From: Pyxidicoccus sp. MSG2
GTDB lineage: Bacteria > Myxococcota > Myxococcia > Myxococcales > Myxococcaceae
Assembly (NCBI RefSeq): GCF_026626705.1
Contig: NZ_JAPNKC010000001.1
Span: 12,153,001 to 12,217,000, forward strand
Direction: 5' to 3'
Length of the DNA stretch: 64,000 nt
In this document: positions 36,200 to 43,792 of the stretch, piece after piece
How the letters are laid out: each line of letters begins with the position of its first letter
How positions within the stretch are numbered: the first letter of the stretch is position 1
The notes under the pieces: model-generated
Seen by the model: only the letters and a program-made list of their open reading frames with translations
What the model was told of the DNA's origin: nothing
Databases searched by the model: none
Made by a program: the position numbers and the translations under genes

Positions 36200-37330
36200 A
36201 TGGCCACTTCACACGCGCGCCGTACGGTGGGCCGCATCCTCGCCATGGCTGGCAAGGAGGTGCTGCACATCCGCCGGGACATCCGCACCCTCTACCTGGC
36301 GCTGGCCATGCCGGTGCTGCTGCTGGTGCTGTTCGGGTTCGGCATCAGCTTCGACGTGGACCACCTGGTCCTGGCCGTCGTGGACCAGGACCGCACCGCG
36401 CAGTCGCGCGAACTGGTGCGCAACGTGACGGCGTCCGAGGAGTTCATCCTCCAGTGGGAGGGCACGTCCCCTGAGGAAGGGCTGAGCGAGCTGCGGCGCG
36501 GAAAGGCCATTGCCGTGCTGGTGGTGCCCCGGGGCTTCGCCGAGGACGTGGCGGGGGGCGGGGCCCAGGTGCAATTGCTGGTCGACGGGGCGGACGGAAA
36601 CACCGCCACGCAGGCGCTGGCCAAGGCCCAGGCGCTGGTGGAGATGGCGAGCAGGAAGCTCGCGGGTGCGGCGCCGAGGGCGCCTCCGCTGGAGGTGCGG
36701 GTGCGGACGCTGTTCAACCCGAACAGTCGCTCGGCGCTGTTCCTGGTGCCGGGGCTGGCGTCGTACCTGCTGGCCATCGTCGCGGTGCTCATCACCGCGC
36801 TCACCGTGGCGCGCGAGTGGGAGCGCGGCTCCATGGAGCAGCTCTTCGCCACTCCGGTGGGACGGATGGAAATCATCGTGGGCAAGCTGCTGCCGTACCT
36901 CGGCATCGGCCTGCTCCAGGTGCTGCTGGTGCTGACGGCGGGCGCGTGGATTTTCGACGTGCCGGTGCGCGGCAGCGTGGTGGCGCTGGGGCTGGGGGCG
37001 CTGCTGTTCCTCATCGGCATGCTGGGCCAGGGGCTGCTCATCTCCGTGGTGACGCGCAACCAGGTGGTGGCCACGCAGGTGGCGACGATGACGTCCGTGC
37101 TGCCGTCCATGCTGCTGTCGGGCTTCATCTTCCCCATCGCCAACCTGCCCCCGCCGCTGAAGGTGGTGAGCATGTTGATTCCGGCCCGGTACTTCGTGAG
37201 CACGCTGCGCGGGGTGCTGCTGCGCGGCAACGGCGTGGACGTGCTGTGGCCGCAGCTGTTGGCCATGGCGATTTTCGCAACGGTGATGCTGACGCTGGCC
37301 ACGCGCCGCTTCCAACGACGGCTGGACTGA
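36200..37330 (+). CDS. ABC-2 type permease (first, YbhS-like)
   Basis: 376 residues, six-helix ABC-2 layout: helix at about 30-50, a large extracytoplasmic loop (about 55-185), then five helices from about 190. The helix between carries REWERGSMEQLFATPV, the coupling element of this family. GGAGG precedes the ATG. It forms the channel with the second permease; partner of the two ATPases and the HlyD protein. Substrate unknown, possibly drug-like or a toxic metabolite. Confidence 0.93.
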   Translation: MATSHARRTVGRILAMAGKEVLHIRRDIRTLYLALAMPVLLLVLFGFGISFDVDHLVLAVVDQDRTAQSRELVRNVTASEEFILQWEGTSPEEGLSELRRGKAIAVLVVPRGFAEDVAGGGAQVQLLVDGADGNTATQALAKAQALVEMASRKLAGAAPRAPPLEVRVRTLFNPNSRSALFLVPGLASYLLAIVAVLITALTVAREWERGSMEQLFATPVGRMEIIVGKLLPYLGIGLLQVLLVLTAGAWIFDVPVRGSVVALGLGALLFLIGMLGQGLLISVVTRNQVVATQVATMTSVLPSMLLSGFIFPIANLPPPLKVVSMLIPARYFVSTLRGVLLRGNGVDVLWPQLLAMAIFATVMLTLATRRFQRRLD

Positions 37331-37347
37331 AGGGAGGGCCTGGACAC

Positions 37348-38484
37348 ATGCATCCCCTGGTCGTGCAGTACCGAGCCGTGGTGGTGAAGGAAGTCCGGCA
37401 GACGGTGCGGGACAAGCGCGTGATGGCGCTGCTCACCATTGCCCCGCTGATGCAGCTCTTCGTCCTCGGCTTCGCGGTGAACTTCGACGTGCGCCACGTG
37501 CCCACGGCGGTGGTGGACCGCGACAACACCTCGGAGAGCCGCGACTACGCGCGCACGCTCCTGGCCGGCGACACGCTGGATTTGAAGGCGGAGGTCCACG
37601 ACGAGCGCACCGCGCAGGAATTGCTGGAGCGCGGCGAGGCCTCGGTGGCGCTGGTGTTCCCCCGGCAGTTCCAGGAGGACGTGCTGCGCGGAAGCGGAGC
37701 CCAGGTGCAGGCGCTGGTGGATGGCTCGGACCCGGTGCGCTCGGGCGTGGCGGTGGACGCGGTGGCACGGCACGCGGCGCAGCGGGCCGCGCGGCTCATG
37801 CAGACGGAAGCCGTGGCCCGGGGAGAGCTTCCACTCCGCCCACCGGTGGAGCTGGTGCCGCGCGTCCTCTACAACCCGGAGCTGTCCACGGCGGTGTACG
37901 TGGTGCCGGGCATCGCGGCGATGCTGCTGCTCGTCGTCACCACCATCATCATGGCCATGGGGCTGGCCCGCGAGCGGGAGAGCGGCACGCTGGAGCAACT
38001 CCAGGTGACGCCGCTCAAGCCCGGCATCCTGATGGCGGGCAAGGTGACGCCGTTCGTCCTCATCGGCCTGGTGGACGTGGGCCTGGCGCTGAGCGTGGGC
38101 GCCTGGGTGTTCAAGGTGCCGCTGCGGGGCAACCTGGGGCTGGTGGCGCTGGCCACCCTGCTCTACCTGCTGTCCACGCTGGGCGTGGGGCTCCTCATCG
38201 CCACGCTGAGCCGCACGCAGCAGCAGGCCTTCGTCGGAGGCTTCCTCTTCCTGCTCCCGGCGGTGCTGTTGTCCGGGGTGATGACGCCGATCAACGCCAT
38301 GCCGGACTGGCTGGCGTGGGTCACGTACTTCAACCCCGTGCGCTACTACGTGGAGGTGCTGCGCGGCACGCTGCTCAAGAGCGCGGGCCTGGCCGACCTC
38401 TGGCGGCAGGTGCTGCTGCTGGGCGTCTTCGGCACCCTCGTGATGGCCATGGCCTCGCGCCGCTTCCGCAAGACGTCGACATGA
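37348..38484 (+). CDS. ABC-2 type permease (second, YbhR-like)
   Basis: 378 residues with the same layout as the preceding permease; it carries ARERESGTLEQLQVTPL as coupling element and ends with a basic tail (RRFRKTST). The ATG at 37348 follows GGGAGGG. Last gene of the exporter operon; the next gene is convergent, with only 2 bp between the stops. The order HlyD-ATPase-ATPase-permease-permease mirrors ybhGFSR. Confidence 0.93.
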   Translation: MHPLVVQYRAVVVKEVRQTVRDKRVMALLTIAPLMQLFVLGFAVNFDVRHVPTAVVDRDNTSESRDYARTLLAGDTLDLKAEVHDERTAQELLERGEASVALVFPRQFQEDVLRGSGAQVQALVDGSDPVRSGVAVDAVARHAAQRAARLMQTEAVARGELPLRPPVELVPRVLYNPELSTAVYVVPGIAAMLLLVVTTIIMAMGLARERESGTLEQLQVTPLKPGILMAGKVTPFVLIGLVDVGLALSVGAWVFKVPLRGNLGLVALATLLYLLSTLGVGLLIATLSRTQQQAFVGGFLFLLPAVLLSGVMTPINAMPDWLAWVTYFNPVRYYVEVLRGTLLKSAGLADLWRQVLLLGVFGTLVMAMASRRFRKTST

Positions 38485-38486
38485 CG

Positions 38487-39167
38487 TCAGGGGTGCGGCT
38501 TCTCGTGCCGGGCGAGCATCGCCACGAAGTCGGCGATGCGCCGCGCCCGCGTCTCCGCCTTCTTCGCGTTATGGACGCGCCACAGGATGGCGTAGCGGTT
38601 GGCGGCGTTGAGCGTGGCGAAGAACGCGGTGGCGCGGGGATTGGCGGCCAGCGCCGCCGCCAGGTCCTCCGGGACGGTGGCCTTGCTCGGTGAGTCGTAG
38701 GCCGCTGCCCAGCGCCCGTCCTCCTTGGCGCGCTCCACCGCCGCGAGCCCGGAGGGCTGCATCTTCCCTGCGTCGACGAGGGCCTGAATCTTCTCGCGGT
38801 TCACCTTCGACCAGACGCTCTTCGCCCCGCGCGGGGTGAACTTCTGCAGCCACCACGCGTCGTCGAGGCTCCCCTTCTGGCCGTCAATCCAGCCCCACGC
38901 GAGCGCCACGTCCAGTGCCTCCGGATACGTGACGGACGCGACGCCCGCCGCCTTCTTCGCGAGCTTCAGCCACACCCCGCGCGACGACGCATGATTCGCC
39001 GAGAGCCACGTCTCCCACGCGCGCTGGCTCTCGAACGGGAGGGTGGGCAGTTCCCCCGCGGGCGAGGCCTTCGCCGTCGTCACGGGCGCCTTCTTCACCA
39101 CGGCCTTCTTCGTGGGCGCGTTCTTCGCGGGCGTCTTCTTCACCACGGCCTTCTTCGTCGCGGGCAT
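38487..39167 (-). CDS. YdeI/OmpD-associated-family protein with histone-H1-like N-tail
   Basis: 226 residues. The first ~35 are Lys/Ala/Pro/Val repeats (KKAVVKKTPAKNAPTKKA) like histone H1 C-tails, a nucleic-acid-binding feature seen in several myxobacterial proteins. The rest is the YdeI-type domain: WETWLSANHASSRGVWLK, DVALAWGWIDGQKG, TPRGAKSVWSKVN, and a C-terminal YAILWRVHNAKKAETRARRI. Molecular function of the family is unclear. ATG at 39167 begins the Lys-rich tail; cytoplasmic or nucleoid-associated location is inferred. Confidence 0.88.
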   Translation of the reverse strand: MPATKKAVVKKTPAKNAPTKKAVVKKAPVTTAKASPAGELPTLPFESQRAWETWLSANHASSRGVWLKLAKKAAGVASVTYPEALDVALAWGWIDGQKGSLDDAWWLQKFTPRGAKSVWSKVNREKIQALVDAGKMQPSGLAAVERAKEDGRWAAAYDSPSKATVPEDLAAALAANPRATAFFATLNAANRYAILWRVHNAKKAETRARRIADFVAMLARHEKPHP

Positions 39168-39295
39168 CGTCGTCGGGCTCCTGGCGGGAGCGGTCGGATA
39201 GCACGACATGCCGCGACCCGCGACGTCCTCAAACCCGGGCCGGAAGGTGTGCTAGGAGAGCCACGGGAGTTACGAGTATTTCCTGGAAAACACAC

Positions 39296-40726
39296 ATGAT
39301 CCCTGTAGCGAGAAGAGTCGCCGTCCTGCTGTCCTTCACGAGCCTCTGGGCCTGCGGCCCCACCACGGAGCCCGCCGGCCCCGAAGCGTCCCCTGCCCCC
39401 GGAGCCGAGGTGCTGGGTGAGACGCAGGAGACCCTGTCCTGCCCCCCGCTTTCGGAGGGCTCGCAGTTCGGCTCGTGCCCCGAGCTGTGCACCGTCGTGA
39501 ACCGGCTGCCGCTGCCGCTGCCCCAGGCGAGCCTGTCGCGCAACATCCTCGCCACCGCGCTGGACGTGAAGCTCGCCACGCTGAGTGCCACGGCCACCAT
39601 CCAGGTGTCGCCGTCGGTCGCGACGGGCCTGTCGCTGAAGGTCGGCGACCTCGTCATCACCGGCGTGCGCAGCCGCTGCGGCACGCTGAAGTACACCGTG
39701 CAGGACGGACAGCTCGACATCGGCCTGCCGGTGTGGGCGAGCAGCGTCATCATCGACTACACCTTCTCCGAGACGCCCGACTTCGACGGCTACCTGCCCA
39801 ACGGCAGCACCTTCACGTGGCCGTCCTTCTGCGAGAACCTCTACCCGTGCCACCCGGCGCTGGCGGACGGCGTGAAGTTCTCGCTGAAGGTGGGCAACCT
39901 GCCCGCGGGCAAGAAGGCCGTGTACCCCACGCAGATTCCCGGGGACGCCCCGGCCTACATGCTGGCGTGGGCGGTGGGCGACTACACCGAGCTGCCCCTG
40001 GGTGCTACCACCGCGGGGACGCAGGTCTCCGTCTGGCACCTGCCCGGTGAGGCGGCCGTCGCGACCTCGGGCACGCTCCACCTGAAGGCCGCGGTGGACT
40101 TCTTCGAGAAGCAGTACGGCCCGTACACCTTCGGCCGCAAGGTGGGCTCGGTGTCCGCCAACTGGGGCCCTGGCGCGTACGGCGGCATGGAGCACCACCC
40201 GTACTGGCACGTGGCGTCGGACGCCATGGACGACAAGTTGGTGCACCAGCACGAAGCCGCCCACGGCTGGTACGGCAACGGCGTGCGCATCCAGTGCTGG
40301 GAGGACTTCGTCCTCTCCGAGGGCACCGCCGAGTACCTCACCGCCCGCTCCGTGCGCGCCACCGAGGGCGCCGAGGCCGAGGCCGCCGTCTGGGTGCAGT
40401 GGACGGGCGAGCTGGAGCGCGCCGTCTCGCGCGGCGACACCCTCGCGTTGCCGGACTCCACCTGCAACGCGATTGACATCCTCACGCACCCGCTCTGGTC
40501 CAACATCCCCTACAAGAAGGGCGCGTTCTTCTACCGCGCGCTGGAGAAGCAGATCGGCACCGCGGCCATCGACCGCGTGCTGTCCCGCTTCTACCGCCAG
40601 CACGTGGGCGGCACCGCCCGCATGCAGGATCTGCTGGACCTGGTGAAGGCGGAGACAGGCCAGGACCCGACGCCGCTCGCCAACGCGTGGCTGCGCAGCC
40701 TGGGCATTCCCGCCGAGACGCCCTGA
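39296..40726 (+). CDS. M1-family (gluzincin) metallopeptidase lipoprotein
   Basis: 476 residues with a lipoprotein signal (lipobox LWAC, Cys20) and a Pro/Gly/Glu-rich linker. Zinc site HEAAH at 319-323 and Glu342 nineteen residues after the second His give HEXXH-x18-E of M1 peptidases. The substrate motif usually GxMEN reads GGMEH (296-300). N-terminal beta-saddle domain with about eight extra cysteines. The C-terminal ERAP-like domain is absent, as in short bacterial members. Probably an envelope aminopeptidase; altered specificity is possible because the MEN asparagine is replaced. Confidence 0.9.
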   Translation: MIPVARRVAVLLSFTSLWACGPTTEPAGPEASPAPGAEVLGETQETLSCPPLSEGSQFGSCPELCTVVNRLPLPLPQASLSRNILATALDVKLATLSATATIQVSPSVATGLSLKVGDLVITGVRSRCGTLKYTVQDGQLDIGLPVWASSVIIDYTFSETPDFDGYLPNGSTFTWPSFCENLYPCHPALADGVKFSLKVGNLPAGKKAVYPTQIPGDAPAYMLAWAVGDYTELPLGATTAGTQVSVWHLPGEAAVATSGTLHLKAAVDFFEKQYGPYTFGRKVGSVSANWGPGAYGGMEHHPYWHVASDAMDDKLVHQHEAAHGWYGNGVRIQCWEDFVLSEGTAEYLTARSVRATEGAEAEAAVWVQWTGELERAVSRGDTLALPDSTCNAIDILTHPLWSNIPYKKGAFFYRALEKQIGTAAIDRVLSRFYRQHVGGTARMQDLLDLVKAETGQDPTPLANAWLRSLGIPAETP

Positions 40727-40730
40727 GCGT

Positions 40731-42053
40731 CTACTGGGGGCCGGACTCCGCGGTGGAGTCCGAGCCCCCACCCAGCTTCTTCTTCAGCGCCTCCAGCCCC
40801 TTGCCGCCGACCTCCTTCGCCGCGTTCAGCGTGTCACCGGCCTCGCGGGCCACCGTGTCCACCGAGACGGAGCTCATGCCCTGGCGCACGCGGTCCATCC
40901 AGGCGATGGGCGCGTAGACCTGCTTCGCCCGCTCCGGGCCGAGCACGGTGACGAGGATGTGCTCCACCCCGCCCGCCCGGGCGATGAGCGCCTGGCCCAG
41001 GATGACGGCCGCGCGCGCCTGCAGGAAGATGGGCAGCTTCTTGCCGTGCTTGCGCATCTCCTCCGCGCTCGCGTGGATCTCCTGCTGCTCGGCGGCGCCG
41101 AGGTAGGGGCTGGCGGCCAGCTTGTCGAGGTACTTCGCGGACTCCTCGTAGCGCTCGCGGCGGAAGTGGATGAAGGCCCAGCCCCACCACGTCAGCTCGT
41201 TCTCCACGCCCAGCTTCTCCAGCGAGCCCAGGCCGCGCTCGATGTCGTCCTCCGCGGCGCGCTCGCGCTTGAGCCCCATGCGGTTCCACGCGCGCGCGAA
41301 GTAGCCGGCGGCGAGCAGCGTCTCCCGGTACTGCGAGGACGTGACGCTCGCCGTCGCGGGGAACTCATCCAGCGGCAGCGTCTCCACCCCGGAGACGAAG
41401 GCGTTCAATTCCTCCTCGGCCGCGTAGTGGTAGCCCGCGCCGCAGAACGCGAGGCCGCGGTTGCCCTGGACGGCGGTGCGCAGGCCCGCGGGCCACGAGG
41501 GCTGGGGCGTGGAGCGCGCCAGCTCGTAGAACACCACCTCCGTGGCGGGGATGCGGTTGCCCCGGTCCGCGTTGTCGAGCACCAGCCAGAGGGCGGCGAG
41601 GACGGCGTGCTCCACGCCCGCGTCGTAGAACGGCAGGGGCGCCGGCGCCTCCGGCACGAAGCGGTTCCACAGCAGGGGGAACTCGTCCTCGTCGCGCTTC
41701 TCCAGCGTCTTCTTCGCCTTGTAGAAGGCGATGGCCAGGTCCAGGTACGTCCTGGCCATCTTGCGGGCGTCCTCCTCGCTGACGGCCTTCTCCGGCAGCT
41801 CCCGCGTCGCCGCGGCCGCCTTCCAGAGGGCGGCGACCTCCTCGGGCGCGTTCGGCTGGCCCTCGGCGCGCACGGTCAGCTTGAAGGCGCGGTACGGCAC
41901 GAGCGCGTAGGAGTCACGGAGCTTCTTGTCGATCTCCGCCCGCTCCTCGGCGGCCCGCTCGGCGTCCGACTTGCGGCAGCCCGCCAGCACGGACAGGAGC
42001 ACGAGGGAGAGAGCGGCGGTGGCGCGCAGGGTGATGGGGGTGTGGGAGTTCAT
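40731..42053 (-). CDS. Helical-repeat lipoprotein, unknown function
   Basis: 440 residues starting at 42053 with a lipoprotein signal (LVLLSVLAGC, Cys near 25). The following RKSDAERAAEERAEIDKKL is a charged helix, and the bulk consists of TPR/Sel1-like helical pairs (for example RERYEESAKYLDKLAAS, LGAAEQQEIHASAEEM). It ends in a Gly/Ser-rich tail. Convergent with the metallopeptidase gene, 4 bp apart. The open frame to 42338 beyond the signal peptide is not used. No enzyme motif seen. Confidence 0.82.
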   Translation of the reverse strand: MNSHTPITLRATAALSLVLLSVLAGCRKSDAERAAEERAEIDKKLRDSYALVPYRAFKLTVRAEGQPNAPEEVAALWKAAAATRELPEKAVSEEDARKMARTYLDLAIAFYKAKKTLEKRDEDEFPLLWNRFVPEAPAPLPFYDAGVEHAVLAALWLVLDNADRGNRIPATEVVFYELARSTPQPSWPAGLRTAVQGNRGLAFCGAGYHYAAEEELNAFVSGVETLPLDEFPATASVTSSQYRETLLAAGYFARAWNRMGLKRERAAEDDIERGLGSLEKLGVENELTWWGWAFIHFRRERYEESAKYLDKLAASPYLGAAEQQEIHASAEEMRKHGKKLPIFLQARAAVILGQALIARAGGVEHILVTVLGPERAKQVYAPIAWMDRVRQGMSSVSVDTVAREAGDTLNAAKEVGGKGLEALKKKLGGGSDSTAESGPQ

Positions 42054-42171
42054 CGGGAGCGGGACGGTAGCACGGGGCCCCTCCCCGCTCCTCGCGGAGC
42101 CACCGGGCGGCGGAGCCCGGGCGCAACGGCGCGGGCATGCACAACCTCTGCGGGAGCGGAGGACGGCGAAC

Positions 42172-42846
42172 ATGACGCACGACGAATTCCTGGCGCGAGT
42201 CGCCGAACGCGCGGGGCTGTCCGGCCCCGAGGAGGCCTCCCGCGTCGCGCGGGCCGTGCTCGGCGTCGTGGGTGAGCGACTCGGCCGGAGGGCGGTCTTG
42301 CGGCTGGCCGAGGACCTTCCCGGCCCGCTGGAGGGCATGCTGCGAAACGATGGCCCCGGCCAGGACTTCGACGAAGACGCGCTCTATGCGCGAGTCGCCG
42401 GCCGCGAGCACGTCCGTCCGGGCTTCGCGGTGGAGCACACGGGCGTCGTCTGTCAGGCGCTGGCCGAGGCGCTCTCCGAGGGCGCGCTGCACCGGCTCCA
42501 CGAGGACCTGCCCGGTCCGCTCGGCGCCCTCTTCACGCCTCGCGAGGTACGCGAGCGCTTCGAATACGTCCACGTCGAGGCCACCCACCACTCCCTCGCC
42601 GAGGGCCACCCGGGAAGCCAGCACCCGCTGTCCGCGTCCCGGCTGGAGCGGGCGCACACGCACTCGGTGGTGAGGTCCGACAACCCGCACGGGGACACCA
42701 AGCTCTCCAGCGCCTCCGGACTCACCCAGGAACGCGAGCACTCGTCGCTGTCCAGCGCGTCCGGGCTCACGCAGGAGCGCCAGCACTCGACGCTGGCGAC
42801 GGGCCACCCGGGCGCGAGGCTCGCGCGCGGCGACGACGAGGACTGA
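42172..42846 (+). CDS. DUF2267 protein with C-terminal 15-residue repeats
   Basis: 224 residues. Two DUF2267 helical units (about 1-60 and 66-125), each with the LAEDLPGPL or LHEDLPGPL pattern, then a hydrophilic tail with two tandem copies of a 15-residue unit LSSASGLTQER(E/Q)HSS/T (bases 42703-42792, 45 bp period). The tail is Ser/His/Glu-rich and probably unstructured. ATG with GGAGGA upstream. Function of DUF2267 unknown; often found near stress proteins. Confidence 0.85.
   Translation: MTHDEFLARVAERAGLSGPEEASRVARAVLGVVGERLGRRAVLRLAEDLPGPLEGMLRNDGPGQDFDEDALYARVAGREHVRPGFAVEHTGVVCQALAEALSEGALHRLHEDLPGPLGALFTPREVRERFEYVHVEATHHSLAEGHPGSQHPLSASRLERAHTHSVVRSDNPHGDTKLSSASGLTQEREHSSLSSASGLTQERQHSTLATGHPGARLARGDDED
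42703..42792 (+). repeat. Two tandem 45-bp coding repeats
   Basis: Bases 42703-42747 and 42748-42792 encode consecutive, nearly identical 15-residue units in the DUF2267 protein tail, differing mainly at third codon positions. Confidence 0.8.
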
Positions 42847-42865
42847 CGCCGCGCGCTCTCGGGGC

Positions 42866-43165
42866 CTACCTGCAGAACCAGCCGTTCTGCACCCAGCCCC
42901 ACTTGTTCACGTTGCCGTAGGCGAAGCCGTAGGCCCACTCACCGCTGGGCGAGTACTTCGTCACCTCCATCGTCTGCCCTTGATACAGCGTGCCGATGAA
43001 GATGCCCGCCGGGGCGTCGCGGACGTACAGGTTCTGCGCGCACACGGTCAGCCGCGGCCCCGCCCACGCGGGAGTCACCTTGAACGCCTGCCACGCGCCC
43101 ACCGCGCAGAGTGCCACCAGCGCCACGCGCGCCACGTACGGCAATACGGTCCGATTCGTCGTCAT
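42866..43165 (-). CDS. Small exported SH3-like protein
   Basis: 99 residues: signal or anchor segment (about 8-32, ending AWAG), then a single bacterial-SH3-like domain (LYVRDAPAGIFIGTLYQGQ, WAYGFAYGNVNKWGWVQNGW) with two cysteines (CAQN, WFCR) that may pair. The start at 43165 follows GAGGAGGA. It lies 26 bp downstream of another small SH3-like gene, suggesting a duplicated pair. Likely periplasmic; peptidoglycan binding is possible but not shown. Confidence 0.82.
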   Translation of the reverse strand: MTTNRTVLPYVARVALVALCAVGAWQAFKVTPAWAGPRLTVCAQNLYVRDAPAGIFIGTLYQGQTMEVTKYSPSGEWAYGFAYGNVNKWGWVQNGWFCR

Positions 43166-43191
43166 CGTGTCCTCCTCGAAGCGCGGCGGGT

Positions 43192-43584
43192 TCAGAAGCA
43201 GCCCGCGATGGGGTTGTTGGGCCCGGCGCAGCGGGTCATGCACGAGCGGAGCAGGTAGCCCCAGTCGTCCGGCCCGTAGTCGAGGATGACGGCCCAGGAC
43301 GCCGTGCCCGCGTCCTGGCGGATGCCGACCTTGTCGCCGTAGTACAGCGTGCGGATGGGATTCTGAGGCCCCGCCGTCGTCGAGTAGTTGCCGTACATCG
43401 TCGCGCTCTGACACGTGATGATGGCGTGGTCCGTGTAGGCCAGCTCCGTCACCGTGCCGCCCCGCTCGTCCGGGCCTTGCTCCACCGGGCGTTCCCCGGC
43501 CCCGGCCGACTCGCTTCCACAGCCCGCCATCACGGCCAGCAATCCCGAGACACCCACTACGACGGCGCTTCTCCTGAGGTTCAT
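43192..43584 (-). CDS. Small SH3-like lipoprotein
   Basis: 130 residues with a lipobox (LAVMAGC, Cys near 22) and a linker to about 45, then an SH3-like domain (CQSATMYGNYS, TLYYGDKVGIRQ, WAVILDYGPDDWGYL) with four cysteines and a C-terminal CAGPNNPIAGC. Same domain type as the next gene downstream. AGGGAGA precedes the ATG. Probably outer-membrane attached. Confidence 0.82.
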   Translation of the reverse strand: MNLRRSAVVVGVSGLLAVMAGCGSESAGAGERPVEQGPDERGGTVTELAYTDHAIITCQSATMYGNYSTTAGPQNPIRTLYYGDKVGIRQDAGTASWAVILDYGPDDWGYLLRSCMTRCAGPNNPIAGCF

Positions 43585-43792
43585 GGCGACGCGTCTCCCT
43601 GGAATGAATCCGACGACAGGAGATTTCTACCGCTTCCCTGGGAAGCCTCTCAATGTTTGATTTCCAGATTATTACAAAACAGCCAGACCTCCCGGACCCA
43701 CCGGTTCGGGCAGGTGAAACCGGGCACTCCGGACCCGGGGTGATCACCATGTAGGTGAGAGGGAGGCGATTCCCTACGCGCGGGGGGCGGGC

